DNA of 64,000 nt from Myxococcota bacterium (GTDB lineage Bacteria > Myxococcota_A > Bradymonadia > UBA7976 > UBA1532): assembly GCA_023150895.1 (NCBI GenBank), contig JAKLJY010000023.1:17485-81484 (forward strand). Direction: 5' to 3'. Numbering within the stretch: position 1 is the first letter of the stretch; every line of letters begins with the position of its first letter. The translations under genes and the position numbers were made by a program. Positions 43,686-52,592 of this stretch are shown here, in pieces. A model generated the notes under the pieces. The model searched no databases. It had not been told where the DNA came from and saw nothing but the letters and a program-made list of their open reading frames with translations.

Positions 43686-45602
43686 ATGTGTGGGCTCGTC
43701 GGATACGTCGGCGCAGCGCCCCCCGTCGATCGGGCCGGCCTCGAGCGCATGCGGGACACCATGAGCCACCGGGGGCCGGACGGCGCGGGCCTGTACACGC
43801 ACGCCGACGACACCACCGCCGTCGGCCTCGGTCACCGGCGGCTGTCGATCATCGACACCCGCGCCGTGGGCGCGCAGCCGATGCACAACGAGGATGGGTC
43901 GCTGACGCTCGTCTTCAACGGCGAGATCTACAACTTCGCCGCCCTGCGGCGGGCACTCGAGGCCTCCGGACGACACACGTTCCGGACCCGGACCGATACG
44001 GAGGTCATCCTCCATCTCTATGAAGAATGTGGCCCGGACGTCGTCGAGCGCCTCGAGGGGATGTTCGCCATCGCCCTGTGGGATGCTCGTGAGCGGCAAC
44101 TTCTCCTTGCCCGCGACCGCATGGGAAAGAAGCCCCTCCACTACGCGTTCGACGGGCGCAACAACCTGATCTTTGCAAGCGAGATCAAGGCGATTCTTGC
44201 ATCCGGATGCATCGAGGACGGCATCGATCTGCAGGCGCACCACGACTATCTGAGCCTCAACTACGTTCCGGGACCCCGGACGATGTTCCGTTCGATCTCG
44301 AAGCTCCCGGCCGCGCATGCGCTCGTCTGGCGCGCGGGGCGCACCCGGATGTGGCGGTATTGGGACCAGCGCTTCTACAGCACGGTCACCCCACGCCCGT
44401 CGCCGCCGAGCGAAGGCACCGCCGCGCGCGAGACGCTCTCGTTGCTGAAGACGTGCGTCCGCGATCGCATGGTCGCCGATGTTCCGCTCGGTACGTTCCT
44501 CTCCGGCGGCATCGACTCGAGCGCCGTCCTGATGTGCATGGCCGAGGCCGCCGCTCGGCCGGTCGAGGCCTTCACGATTCGGTTCGAGGAGGCGGGATAC
44601 GACGAATCCGCGCAAGCCGCCCGCGTGGCCGCTCGATTCGGTGCGCACCACCACGTCGAAACCGTCCGCCCCGAAGCGGGGACGTTTCTCGCCCCCCTCG
44701 TCTCGGTGCTCGATGAGCCCTACGCCGACAGCTCTGCCATCCCCCTCTGGTATCTCGCGCGGCTTGCTCGTCGGCACGTGACCGTCGCCCTCGGAGGCGA
44801 CGGAGGGGACGAGCTCTACGCGGGGTATCGAACGCATAAGGCGTTCCGGGTCGCGCAGCTCTGGCAGCGACTGCCGGCCGTCCTCCGGGAGCGACTCGCC
44901 CCCGCCCTCGTCGAGCGCCTGCCGGTCAGCCACGCCAAGGTGAGCTTCGATCTGAAGGCACGGCAGTTCGTGGCCGCGGCGAACGGCTCGCCCGCGGAGG
45001 CCCACTACGGCTACAAGGCCTTTCTGTCCGAGGCCGCGCGCCATGCGCTGCTGCGGCGCGACGACGCGACGCTCGCCCCCACGGTGCGACTCTTCACCGA
45101 AGCCTTTGCCGCCCATCCCTTCGAGGACGCGCTGGAGGCCGTGCTCTACAGCGACTTCCAGATCTACCTGCCCGACGACATTCTCGTGAAGGTCGATCGG
45201 ATGACGATGGCCCACAGCCTCGAGGCACGCTCCCCTTTCCTCGACCACCGACTCGTCGAGCACGCGGCCGCCCTGCCCTCGCGCTACAAACTCCTCGGCC
45301 TGCGCACGAAACACCTGCTGCGGCGCGCGCTCTGGGGAAAGCTGCCGTTCGAGGTGCTCGAGCGAAAGAAGGCCGGCTTCAATGTACCCATGGCCGCGTG
45401 GCTTCTAGGTGACATGCGGAGCATCTTGCGGGATACCCTGAGTCGCTCACGGGTCCAAGAGATGGGGTTGTGGTCCCCGGATGCCGTGGAGGCGCTGATG
45501 ACGGCACACGAGCGACGCGAACGAGACAACAGCCGGACTCTGTGGGCGCTTCTGTGCTTTGCCGCCTGGAACGACCACCACCGCCGGGGGCGCGCGCCAT
45601 GA
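43686..45602 (+). CDS. Asparagine synthase-like glutamine amidotransferase (WbpS-type)
   Basis: A 638-residue class II glutamine amidotransferase fused to an ATP-pyrophosphatase domain. The catalytic Cys2 is exposed after Met removal (MCGLVGYVG), followed by MSHRGPDG, GHRRLSIID, VFNGEIYNF and the synthetase PP-loop FLSGGIDSSAVL (about 268-279). The usual C-terminal DRMTMAHSLEARSPFLD block is present. In polysaccharide loci such enzymes amidate uronic acid carboxyls, as WbpS does, rather than make asparagine. The dehydrogenase and epimerase encoded at 50195-52484 supply a fitting substrate. A housekeeping AsnB role cannot be excluded. Confidence 0.92.
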   Translation: MCGLVGYVGAAPPVDRAGLERMRDTMSHRGPDGAGLYTHADDTTAVGLGHRRLSIIDTRAVGAQPMHNEDGSLTLVFNGEIYNFAALRRALEASGRHTFRTRTDTEVILHLYEECGPDVVERLEGMFAIALWDARERQLLLARDRMGKKPLHYAFDGRNNLIFASEIKAILASGCIEDGIDLQAHHDYLSLNYVPGPRTMFRSISKLPAAHALVWRAGRTRMWRYWDQRFYSTVTPRPSPPSEGTAARETLSLLKTCVRDRMVADVPLGTFLSGGIDSSAVLMCMAEAAARPVEAFTIRFEEAGYDESAQAARVAARFGAHHHVETVRPEAGTFLAPLVSVLDEPYADSSAIPLWYLARLARRHVTVALGGDGGDELYAGYRTHKAFRVAQLWQRLPAVLRERLAPALVERLPVSHAKVSFDLKARQFVAAANGSPAEAHYGYKAFLSEAARHALLRRDDATLAPTVRLFTEAFAAHPFEDALEAVLYSDFQIYLPDDILVKVDRMTMAHSLEARSPFLDHRLVEHAAALPSRYKLLGLRTKHLLRRALWGKLPFEVLERKKAGFNVPMAAWLLGDMRSILRDTLSRSRVQEMGLWSPDAVEALMTAHERRERDNSRTLWALLCFAAWNDHHRRGRAP

Positions 45603-47524
45603 GCCGGCGAGCCATCAGTCGCCCGCTGCCGGCCCTGAGCGACGGCCGCGCCGGATCCGCACGCTTCGTGCGCGCCCACTTCCCGTCGACCGCCGACCTG
45701 CCGGAGAAGCCCGTCTACGAGGTCGTGACCCGGATCTACAATTTCCTCGGGGCGCTCATCGGGGTCATTCTGCTCTCGCCGTTGCTGCTCGGCATCGCCG
45801 CCGCGGTCAAGCTGACGTCGACGGGGCCGGCTTTGTATCGGGGCGCCCGCGTGGGACAGCGAGAGCGGGTTTTCCACATCTTCAAGTTCCGCACGATGCA
45901 CGTCGGTGCAGAACAGAAGATTGGCAAGCGCCTCGTGCAACAGGGAGAGGATCACTTCACGCCGATTGGTCGCTTTCTGCGTCGCTACCGCCTCGATGAG
46001 CTTGCTCAGTTGCTCAACGTGCTCAACGGCGACATGAACCTCGTCGGGCCGCGCCCCGTTCGACCGGTCTTTCTCGAGGACCACAAACGGAACGTGCCGG
46101 GTTACGCCAAACGGTTCTTCGTGCGCCCGGGCATCACCGGAAAGGCGCAGGTGCGTGGTGGATACTACACTTCGCCGCGCCACAAGCTCTTCTACGAGGT
46201 CCTTTACATCCGCAACCGCAACGTCCTGATGGATTTGAACCTGATCCTGCTGACGTTTCTGCGGGTGATGAATCGAATCTTCACCACCGGCTTTCTTCTG
46301 GCCTGGCTCTTGCTCATGGCCCTGGTCCTTCCGAAAGAGCTCCAGCAGGAGCTGACGGTTCAGGTGGGCCCGGTATCACTCAATCTGATGTACTTCGTCC
46401 CGCCCCTCATCGCGGTCTGGCACGTCTTTGCCCGCGAGGTCGGCGACACGCGCCTTTACGCGCTGCGGACGCCCGCCGACCGCTGGTTGGTCGGTTTCCT
46501 CGCGGTCAGCCTCTGCATCGTCCCCTTCAGCCGGGTGCCGGTCGAGGCGCTGAAGGGCGTCGGCTGGTATCTGACCAACGGCGTCGTCGTCTTCTACATC
46601 GTCCTCAACTCGCGGCTCGTCACCGAGCGCCGGTCGATGCTCATCAACACGCTGCTGATCTGTGCCACGCTGGCGGGACTCCTGTCGCTCGACGAGCTGC
46701 TCGAGCGTGCGGCGCGGCCGCAACCGACGGGACACGGGGGCATGGCCATCGTCCTGGCGGGGCTCTCCATCGTCACCCTCCCGCTCGCGCTCGCACGCTG
46801 GCAGCAGGCGCAGGTGACCTGGCGTCGGGTCGCCTACGCGCTCGCGGCCGGGGTACTCCTCGGCACTACGCTTCTCACGCTCCGGAAGGCGGGCCTCTTC
46901 TTTCTCGTCGTCGCCGCTTTCCTCTACCTCTTCCGGGAGCGCCGCCGCTGGGCGATGGGCCTCCTCCTGAGCTATCTCTGCGGCGTCGCCCTCCTGTCGA
47001 CGACCGAACGCGCCGGGTACGGCCTCGCCCCCCTCGCGGCCGAGCTCCGCGGTGACGTCCAGCGGCAGGCGCAGGTGCTCGACCACGTCCAGCCGCTCCG
47101 CCTCGCCGTCGGGGTCGGCGCGCGGGCGCTCCCTGCGCACGCCCTCAAGGACGACGCGCACCGGGCGGCCCGTCAAGGACGCGCGCCGAAGGTCCCCGCG
47201 ACGCACAACACCTGGCTCAGCCTTCTTGCCGAGCACGGTTTGCTCGGCTTCGGCTGCTTCGTCGGGTTCCTGGCCAGCTGTCTCGCCCTCATGGTCCGAG
47301 CGACCCGCCGCATCACGGACGGCGGGGTCCGGCGCGACCTCTGGGCCGCGACCGCCGGTCTCATCGGTTTCGCCGGCTACATGGGCACGGCGGACCTGTT
47401 CTTCCGACTGCCGACCCTGCTCGTCTTCTTCTGCGTGATGGGGCTGGGGGTCGGCACGGCGCTCATGCACCAGCCCGGACCGCGCACCTACTATCGCATC
47501 GTGCACTACCGTCACAAGCTGTGA
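45599..47524 (+). CDS. Fusion of phosphoglycosyl transferase and O-antigen ligase-like domain
   Basis: A 641-residue membrane protein joining two activities. Residues about 38-230 form a bacterial sugar transferase (monotopic phosphoglycosyl transferase) domain: one membrane helix (about 47-72), RVFHIFKFRTMHVGAEQ, RRYRLDELAQLLNVLNGDMN and VGPRPV. This class starts glycan assembly by loading phospho-sugar on undecaprenyl phosphate. From about 225 to 625 there are at least ten membrane helices and an O-antigen ligase-like loop with ATHNTWLSLLAEHGLLGF. The start ATG overlaps the asnB-like stop (ATGA). One chain that could begin and end glycan synthesis is unusual; no frameshift or stop separates the halves. 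Confidence 0.86.
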   Translation: MSRRAISRPLPALSDGRAGSARFVRAHFPSTADLPEKPVYEVVTRIYNFLGALIGVILLSPLLLGIAAAVKLTSTGPALYRGARVGQRERVFHIFKFRTMHVGAEQKIGKRLVQQGEDHFTPIGRFLRRYRLDELAQLLNVLNGDMNLVGPRPVRPVFLEDHKRNVPGYAKRFFVRPGITGKAQVRGGYYTSPRHKLFYEVLYIRNRNVLMDLNLILLTFLRVMNRIFTTGFLLAWLLLMALVLPKELQQELTVQVGPVSLNLMYFVPPLIAVWHVFAREVGDTRLYALRTPADRWLVGFLAVSLCIVPFSRVPVEALKGVGWYLTNGVVVFYIVLNSRLVTERRSMLINTLLICATLAGLLSLDELLERAARPQPTGHGGMAIVLAGLSIVTLPLALARWQQAQVTWRRVAYALAAGVLLGTTLLTLRKAGLFFLVVAAFLYLFRERRRWAMGLLLSYLCGVALLSTTERAGYGLAPLAAELRGDVQRQAQVLDHVQPLRLAVGVGARALPAHALKDDAHRAARQGRAPKVPATHNTWLSLLAEHGLLGFGCFVGFLASCLALMVRATRRITDGGVRRDLWAATAGLIGFAGYMGTADLFFRLPTLLVFFCVMGLGVGTALMHQPGPRTYYRIVHYRHKL

Positions 47525-47572
47525 CGGCCCCGCGGGCGCCCTGCGCGAACCCGCCCGAGGCGGCCCGGACGG

Positions 47573-47905
47573 TCAGGTCTTGTCCTTGACCTCTTCGGCG
47601 CTGCCGTTGGCCATGACCGACTCGATGCCGGCGTCGCGCGCCTTCTCGGTCGTATACATCTGACTCGAACCGATGGTCTGATGGTTGCCGGCCTCGAGGT
47701 TGAAGAAGAACCGGCCGTCCGAGGCCGTCTTCTTCTCGTAGCGGGCCTCGAGCCCGGCGTTCTTGCGCACGGACTCGATGCCGTTCTCGGCGGCGTCGCG
47801 GCTCTTGTAGAGCTCGCTCGTGAGGATGGTCTCCGCGTTGCCTGCCTTCAGCGCAAAACGGAACTGCCCGTCACTGCTACGGGAAATCTCGAACCAGCCG
47901 GCCAT
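47573..47905 (-). CDS. YegP/DUF1508-family protein with two tandem repeats
   Basis: A 110-residue small cytoplasmic protein of two related units of about 50 residues: FEISRSSDGQFRFALKAGNAETILTSELY-type (split here as FEISRSSDGQFRFAL and KAGNAETILTSELY) and YEKKTASDGRFFFNLEAGNHQ followed by IGSSQMYTTEKARDAGIESV. Both match the DUF1508 (YegP) repeat. The ATG at 47905 has AGGAGT eight bases upstream. The biochemical role is unknown; these proteins are widespread. It lies inside the polysaccharide locus, convergent with the fusion gene (48-base gap) and downstream of wzc-like, and does not look part of the pathway. Confidence 0.9.
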   Translation of the reverse strand: MAGWFEISRSSDGQFRFALKAGNAETILTSELYKSRDAAENGIESVRKNAGLEARYEKKTASDGRFFFNLEAGNHQTIGSSQMYTTEKARDAGIESVMANGSAEEVKDKT

Positions 47906-47987
47906 CGTCGTCACTCCTGCCCGCCGCTGGCGGGTCTTCGGGGGTTGGCGACGAAGCATGCCCCAGCCCGCCGGGCGGGGCAACGCG

Positions 47988-50195
47988 TCAGGCGGGTTTG
48001 TTCGGCTCCGCGGCGGGCGGCTCTTCGGCGTAGTAGCCGCCGTGCTGACGGTAGTACTGGTGGTAGTACTGCCCGTAGTAGCGGCGTGAGACGTCGACGT
48101 TGTTGAGCAGCGCGCCGAGGATGTTGATCTTCACGTCGGCGAGGAGTCGGCGCGCCTTCTTGACCATCTCGCGACCGGTCGCGCCGGCGCGGACGACGAG
48201 GATGGCCCCGTCACACTGCGTTCCGAGGATCAGCGCATCCGTCACGACGCAGACCGGCGGCGAGTCGAGGATCACGCGGTCGTAGCGCTCGAGGAGGCGC
48301 TCCATGATGCGGGTGAACGACGGGGAGTGCAGCAGCTCGGCCGGGTTGGGCGGGATGGGTCCCGAACAAAGGATGTCGAGGTTCGAGATGGGCGTCGCTT
48401 GAACGACCTGGTCGAGCGGCTTCTCGGGCTCGAGCACCAGATTCGACAGACCACGATCATTGGCGAGGTCGAAGACCTTGTGGATCCGGGGGCGGCGCAG
48501 ATCCGTGTCGATGAGCAACACCTTCGTCCCCGACATCGCCATGCTGGCCGAGACGTTGACGCAGGTGCTCGTCTTGCCTTCACGGGGTCCCGGGCTCGTG
48601 ACGAGCAACTTCCGCAGCGGGCGCCCCGGGCTCATGAAGAGCAGGTTCGTGCGGACGGTCCGCACGCATTCGGCCGCCGTGCTGTGGGGGTTGTCGAGGA
48701 CGTAGCGATCGGGGTCGACGGGCTCGACGATGCCGAACTTGTTGGGCTTCTTGACCCGGCCCGGCTTGATCATCGGGACCATGCCCAAGAACGTCAGTCC
48801 GAGCTCTTTTTCCAGTTGGTCCTGACTCTTGACGGAGCTGTCCAGGCTCTCCACGAGCAGCGCGAGCCCGAGCCCGCCGAAGAGCGCGAGCACGATGGCC
48901 ACCGTCAGGTTGAACGCCAGCCGCGGAGAGACCGGACGATCCGGCACGAGCGCGCGGTCGAGGATGCGGACGTTGTTCGCCCGCGCCTCGGCCTGAAGCT
49001 GCGCTTCCTTGAGGCGGAGCGCCAACTGCACCTGCAGCTCGCGTTTGCTCTCCACGGCGGCCTCGAGTCGTTTGTACTCGAGCTCGACGTTGGTCAGCCC
49101 TTTCATGTCCCGTTCGATCCCGGCCGTCTCGGCGGCCAGCTTCTGTTCGGTGCTTTGCGCGGCCTGATACTTGCGTTCCAGGCTCTGCTGGATGCCTTTG
49201 ACCTCCTGCTTGAGGTTGGCTTCCAGGCGGGCGATCTTCTCGTCCGCCGTGCGGACGTCCGGGTGCGACTCGAGGTATCGCTTCAGAAGGTCGCTGCGCT
49301 CGTTCTGGAGCGCGACGATCTGCTCCTTGAGACGCTGCACCAGCGAGTTGGTGAGGACCTCCTCCACGCTCGTCTGCAGTTGCAGAGGGTCGAGCTTGCG
49401 CACCTGCTCGAGAACGGCCAGAAGCCGAGCGGACTCGACGCGGGCTTCCCGCAGTTGTCGATCCGCGTCCTGCTCTCGAAGGCCGAGCTGATTCTGTTTG
49501 TCGCCGAGGGAGGCCGTCATGATCGAGTTCGCCTGCTTGAAGCGCAACAGGGCGTCCTCGGCGGCTTCGAGCTCCTTCTTGCCCTCCTGAACCTGCTGCG
49601 AGAGCCACTTCGCCGCCTCGCCCGTGAACGAGATCTTGCGGTCGAGGTTGGCGTCGCCATAAGCGGAGCAGACGGCATCGGCCAGTCGAGCCGCGCGCTC
49701 GGGATTCTCGTCCCGGACCTTGACCAGGACGATGTTGCTGTCCTCGACGGGCTCGATGGTGAGCCGGCCGATGAGAATCTGCACGGGGTCGACCCGCTCG
49801 AGCACCCGCGCACGCTCGGCGGGGTCTTCGATGCGATGAATACCCAGGAAGTCCAGGTCGTGGGCGAGTCCCGTGCGCTCGACGACCATCGTGCCGACCA
49901 TGCGGCTCTTGAGGATGCGGTACTGCGTCTCGAAGTACTCGCGGACGTTCCAGGTGTTCTGCGTGCCGAGCGCGACGACCTCCTGGCCGGAGGCGCCCGG
50001 CAGGTACTGCGGCGCCGACTGGTCGATGACGAGCTGGGTGACCGCCTCGTAGATGCGCGGCTGCTGGCGGGTGAAGACCACGGTTGCGGCGATCACCAGC
50101 GCGGCGAAGATCAGGACGAGCCGCTTGTGCTTCCAGGTGATCTGGAGGTAGTGGCCAATCCCGAGCCAGGCATCCTCATTCGAGGCGTTGTCCAT
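47988..50195 (-). CDS. Wzc-like polysaccharide co-polymerase and tyrosine autokinase
   Basis: A 735-residue inner-membrane protein that controls polysaccharide chain length and export. A Wzz domain begins after TM1 (about 28-46) and contains long periplasmic coiled coils (about 190-400); TM2 is near 430-450. The cytoplasmic BY-kinase domain carries Walker A in SPGPREGKTST (about residue 535), Walker A' in KVLLIDTDLRRPR and Walker B in RVILDSPP. The C-terminal Tyr-rich tail (RRYYGQYYHQYYRQ and further Tyr) is the site of autophosphorylation in this class. The ATG shares a TAATG overlap with the upstream dehydrogenase, so both are co-translated. It probably partners the Wza-like lipoprotein at 53564. 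Confidence 0.94.
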   Translation of the reverse strand: MDNASNEDAWLGIGHYLQITWKHKRLVLIFAALVIAATVVFTRQQPRIYEAVTQLVIDQSAPQYLPGASGQEVVALGTQNTWNVREYFETQYRILKSRMVGTMVVERTGLAHDLDFLGIHRIEDPAERARVLERVDPVQILIGRLTIEPVEDSNIVLVKVRDENPERAARLADAVCSAYGDANLDRKISFTGEAAKWLSQQVQEGKKELEAAEDALLRFKQANSIMTASLGDKQNQLGLREQDADRQLREARVESARLLAVLEQVRKLDPLQLQTSVEEVLTNSLVQRLKEQIVALQNERSDLLKRYLESHPDVRTADEKIARLEANLKQEVKGIQQSLERKYQAAQSTEQKLAAETAGIERDMKGLTNVELEYKRLEAAVESKRELQVQLALRLKEAQLQAEARANNVRILDRALVPDRPVSPRLAFNLTVAIVLALFGGLGLALLVESLDSSVKSQDQLEKELGLTFLGMVPMIKPGRVKKPNKFGIVEPVDPDRYVLDNPHSTAAECVRTVRTNLLFMSPGRPLRKLLVTSPGPREGKTSTCVNVSASMAMSGTKVLLIDTDLRRPRIHKVFDLANDRGLSNLVLEPEKPLDQVVQATPISNLDILCSGPIPPNPAELLHSPSFTRIMERLLERYDRVILDSPPVCVVTDALILGTQCDGAILVVRAGATGREMVKKARRLLADVKINILGALLNNVDVSRRYYGQYYHQYYRQHGGYYAEEPPAAEPNKPA

Positions 50196-51520
50196 TACAG
50201 CTTCACCACCTTGGGGTGTCGTTGCCCGGCGGCCGCGGTCAGGTTGCGCGTGTCGACGACCCGGCGGGCGTGCTTCAGGATCTGCTCGGCGTCGTAGTAC
50301 TTGTGATCGGTCACGATCACGACGGCATCGTAGGTGGCCATCTCCGCATAGCTCAGCGGCCGGCTCTGCATGACGCGCGGGGCGCCGCCACCGTGGGCGA
50401 GGTCGAGCTCGGGGACGTAGTTGTCCTGATAATCCACCGTGGCACCGCGGTGCTGCAGGCCTTCGATCACCGGGATGGCGGGGGATTCACGCCAGTCGGT
50501 GATGTCGCGCTTGTAGGCCACGCCGAGCACCAGCACCTTGGACCCCCGAAGCGGGCGCGCTTCGCCAACATTGTTGAGCGCCAAGGACACGCGGTCGACG
50601 ACGTAGTCCGGCATGTGCGAGTTGATGTCGTCGGCGAGCTCGATGAAACGCGTGCGGTAGTTCAGCGTGCGCAGCTTCCAGCTCAGGTAGTGCGGGTCGA
50701 TCGGGATGCAGTGACCGCCGAGACCCGGACCGGGATAGAACGGCATGAAACCGAAGGGCTTCGTGGCCGCCGCCTCGATGATCTCCCAGACGTCGAGGCC
50801 GAGCTTGTCGGCGATGATGGCCACCTCGTTCACCAAGCCGATGTTCACGGCGCGGAACGTGTTTTCGATGAGCTTGACCATCTCGGCGGCGGTCGGGCTC
50901 GAGACCGCGACGACCTTGTCGCAGACCGTGGCATAGAGCGCCTGCGCGATGTCGGTGCAGGTCCGGGTCACGCCGCCGACGATCTTGGGCGTGTTCTTGA
51001 CGTTGTAGACGGGGTTGCCCGGATCGATGCGCTCCGGGCTGAACGCCAGGTGGATGTCCGAACCGACCTTGAGGCCCGTCGACTCCAGCGCCGGCGCCAC
51101 GATCTCGTCGGTCGTCCCGGGGTACGTCGTGCTCTCGAGGATGATGGCCTGCCCCGCGCGCAGGTGTTTCACGATGCGCTCGGTCGCGGAGACGATGTAG
51201 CTGATGTCCGGATCGCGCGTCTTGCGCAGCGGCGTCGGGACGCAAACGCTGATCGCGTCGCACGCCGAAAGCTCGCCGAAATCCGTCGTCGCGCGCAGCA
51301 GACCAGCCGCGGTCAAGCGCGCCACGTCCTCGGACGGCACGTCGAGGATGTACGACTCGCCCTTGGTCAGGGCGGCGACCTTGGCCGGGTCGATCTCGAA
51401 CCCGATGACCGTGAAACCGGCGTCGGCGAATCCGGCGGCCAGCGGCAGACCGACGTAACCGAGGCCGACGACGCCGACGACGGCCTTGCGGTGGGCGATG
51501 CGCTCGAGAAGGGTGCTCAT
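50195..51520 (-). CDS. UDP-N-acetyl-sugar 6-dehydrogenase (WbpO/TviB/WecC-type)
   Basis: A 441-residue NAD-dependent enzyme oxidising a UDP-sugar to a UDP-uronic acid. The NAD-binding motif VVGVVGLGYVGLPLAAGFADAG is split here as VVGVVGLGYVG and LPLAAGFADAG (about 12-33). The SVCVPTPLRKTRDPDISYI region, the AEMVKLIENTFRAVNI segment and the catalytic Cys (about 268) in GPGLGGHCIPIDP are clear, and the KRDITDWRESPA C-domain motif follows. The ATG at 51520 follows GCGAGG. The sequence style suits UDP-GlcNAc or UDP-GalNAc dehydrogenases, and the epimerase gene just upstream supports that. The exact sugar is inferred. Confidence 0.92.
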   Translation of the reverse strand: MSTLLERIAHRKAVVGVVGLGYVGLPLAAGFADAGFTVIGFEIDPAKVAALTKGESYILDVPSEDVARLTAAGLLRATTDFGELSACDAISVCVPTPLRKTRDPDISYIVSATERIVKHLRAGQAIILESTTYPGTTDEIVAPALESTGLKVGSDIHLAFSPERIDPGNPVYNVKNTPKIVGGVTRTCTDIAQALYATVCDKVVAVSSPTAAEMVKLIENTFRAVNIGLVNEVAIIADKLGLDVWEIIEAAATKPFGFMPFYPGPGLGGHCIPIDPHYLSWKLRTLNYRTRFIELADDINSHMPDYVVDRVSLALNNVGEARPLRGSKVLVLGVAYKRDITDWRESPAIPVIEGLQHRGATVDYQDNYVPELDLAHGGGAPRVMQSRPLSYAEMATYDAVVIVTDHKYYDAEQILKHARRVVDTRNLTAAAGQRHPKVVKL

Positions 51521-51542
51521 GGAACCTCGCTTCGGTGGGGGA

Positions 51543-52484
51543 TCAAATGGCCCGGTCGCGATACCAGGCCACGGTTTCTTGGAGTCCGTCACGGACAGAG
51601 ATGCGGGCCGTGAAGCCGAGCGCCGCCGCCGCCCGCTGCGGATCGGCGCAGGAGGCGCGGACGTCGCCGGCCCGGGGCGGCGCGTGCTCGGGAGGAATCG
51701 AGCGGCCGAGGGCCGAGGAGATCATGCCGTAGAGCTCGAGCAGAGACGTCTGCGAGCCGCACGCGGCATTGTAGATCTCACCGCAGGCCGACGCCGGCGC
51801 AGCGAGCGCGGCGAAGTTGGCCTCGACCACGTTGCGGACGAACGTGAAGTCCCGGGATTGCGTGCCGTCGCCGTAGATGACCGGTGGCAGGCCGGCGAGG
51901 AGGCGGGTCACGAAAGCCGGGATGACCGCCGCGTACTGACTCTTCGGATCCTGCCGCGGCCCGAAGACATTGAAGTATCGCAAGCCGATGCACTCGAGCC
52001 CGTAGAGCTGCGTGAAGACGCGGCAGTAGTATTCGCCCGTGAGCTTCTGGACGGCATAGGGCGACAGCGGGCGTGGGGTGAGCTCTTCGGACTTGCGGTC
52101 CGCCTCCTGATCTCCGTACGCCGAGGACGAGGCGGCATAGACGATGCGCTTCACGCCGGCGCGGCGACAGCCCTCGAGGAGGGTCAGGGTGCCGACGATG
52201 TTGGCCTGGTGGGTCGGGCGCGGCAGAGCGACGGACTTGGGCACCGACGGCATGGCCGCTTCATGCAGCACCCCCGCGACGCCTTCCAGTGCGGTCCCGA
52301 CGGCCGCGGCGTCGAGGATCGAGCCCTCGATGAGCCGGATGCGACCCCCGAGCCCCTCGAGGTTCTCCCGTCGTCCGGTCGAGAAGTCGTCGAGGACCGT
52401 CACGTCGTCGCCGCGATCGAGCAGGCCCCGAACGAGGTGAGAACCGATGAACCCGGCGCCGCCGGTGACGAGAAACCGTGACAT
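51543..52484 (-). CDS. NAD-dependent UDP-sugar 4-epimerase (WbpP/GalE-like)
   Basis: A 313-residue short-chain dehydrogenase-type epimerase. The N-terminal LVTGGAGFIGSHLVRGL motif binds NAD, DDFSTGRREN binds the adenosine ribose, and the catalytic SSSAYGD...YAVQK set (Ser/Tyr/Lys, about 123-151) follows. The stretch AAMPSVPKSVALPRPTHQANI is close to that of WbpP/TviC-type UDP-GlcNAc(A) 4-epimerases. Together with the dehydrogenase 22 bases downstream it would make UDP-GalNAcA from UDP-GlcNAc. It is the first gene of the minus-strand epimerase-dehydrogenase-wzc unit. The 108-base divergent gap upstream shows nothing clear. Confidence 0.9.
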   Translation of the reverse strand: MSRFLVTGGAGFIGSHLVRGLLDRGDDVTVLDDFSTGRRENLEGLGGRIRLIEGSILDAAAVGTALEGVAGVLHEAAMPSVPKSVALPRPTHQANIVGTLTLLEGCRRAGVKRIVYAASSSAYGDQEADRKSEELTPRPLSPYAVQKLTGEYYCRVFTQLYGLECIGLRYFNVFGPRQDPKSQYAAVIPAFVTRLLAGLPPVIYGDGTQSRDFTFVRNVVEANFAALAAPASACGEIYNAACGSQTSLLELYGMISSALGRSIPPEHAPPRAGDVRASCADPQRAAAALGFTARISVRDGLQETVAWYRDRAI

Positions 52485-52592
52485 GGAAGACCTTCGAATC
52501 CATCCGACCCCGGTGCCCCGCGGTATGTCTCAGGGGGACCGCGATCTTCAACGACTTGCGAATCGACAGGTGGCGGACGCACGCTGGTCCCG

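Noticed and set aside
43686..45602. Naming the amidotransferase asnB
   Set aside because: Its place inside a polysaccharide locus with uronic-acid genes makes a sugar-amidating role at least as likely, so no symbol is given.
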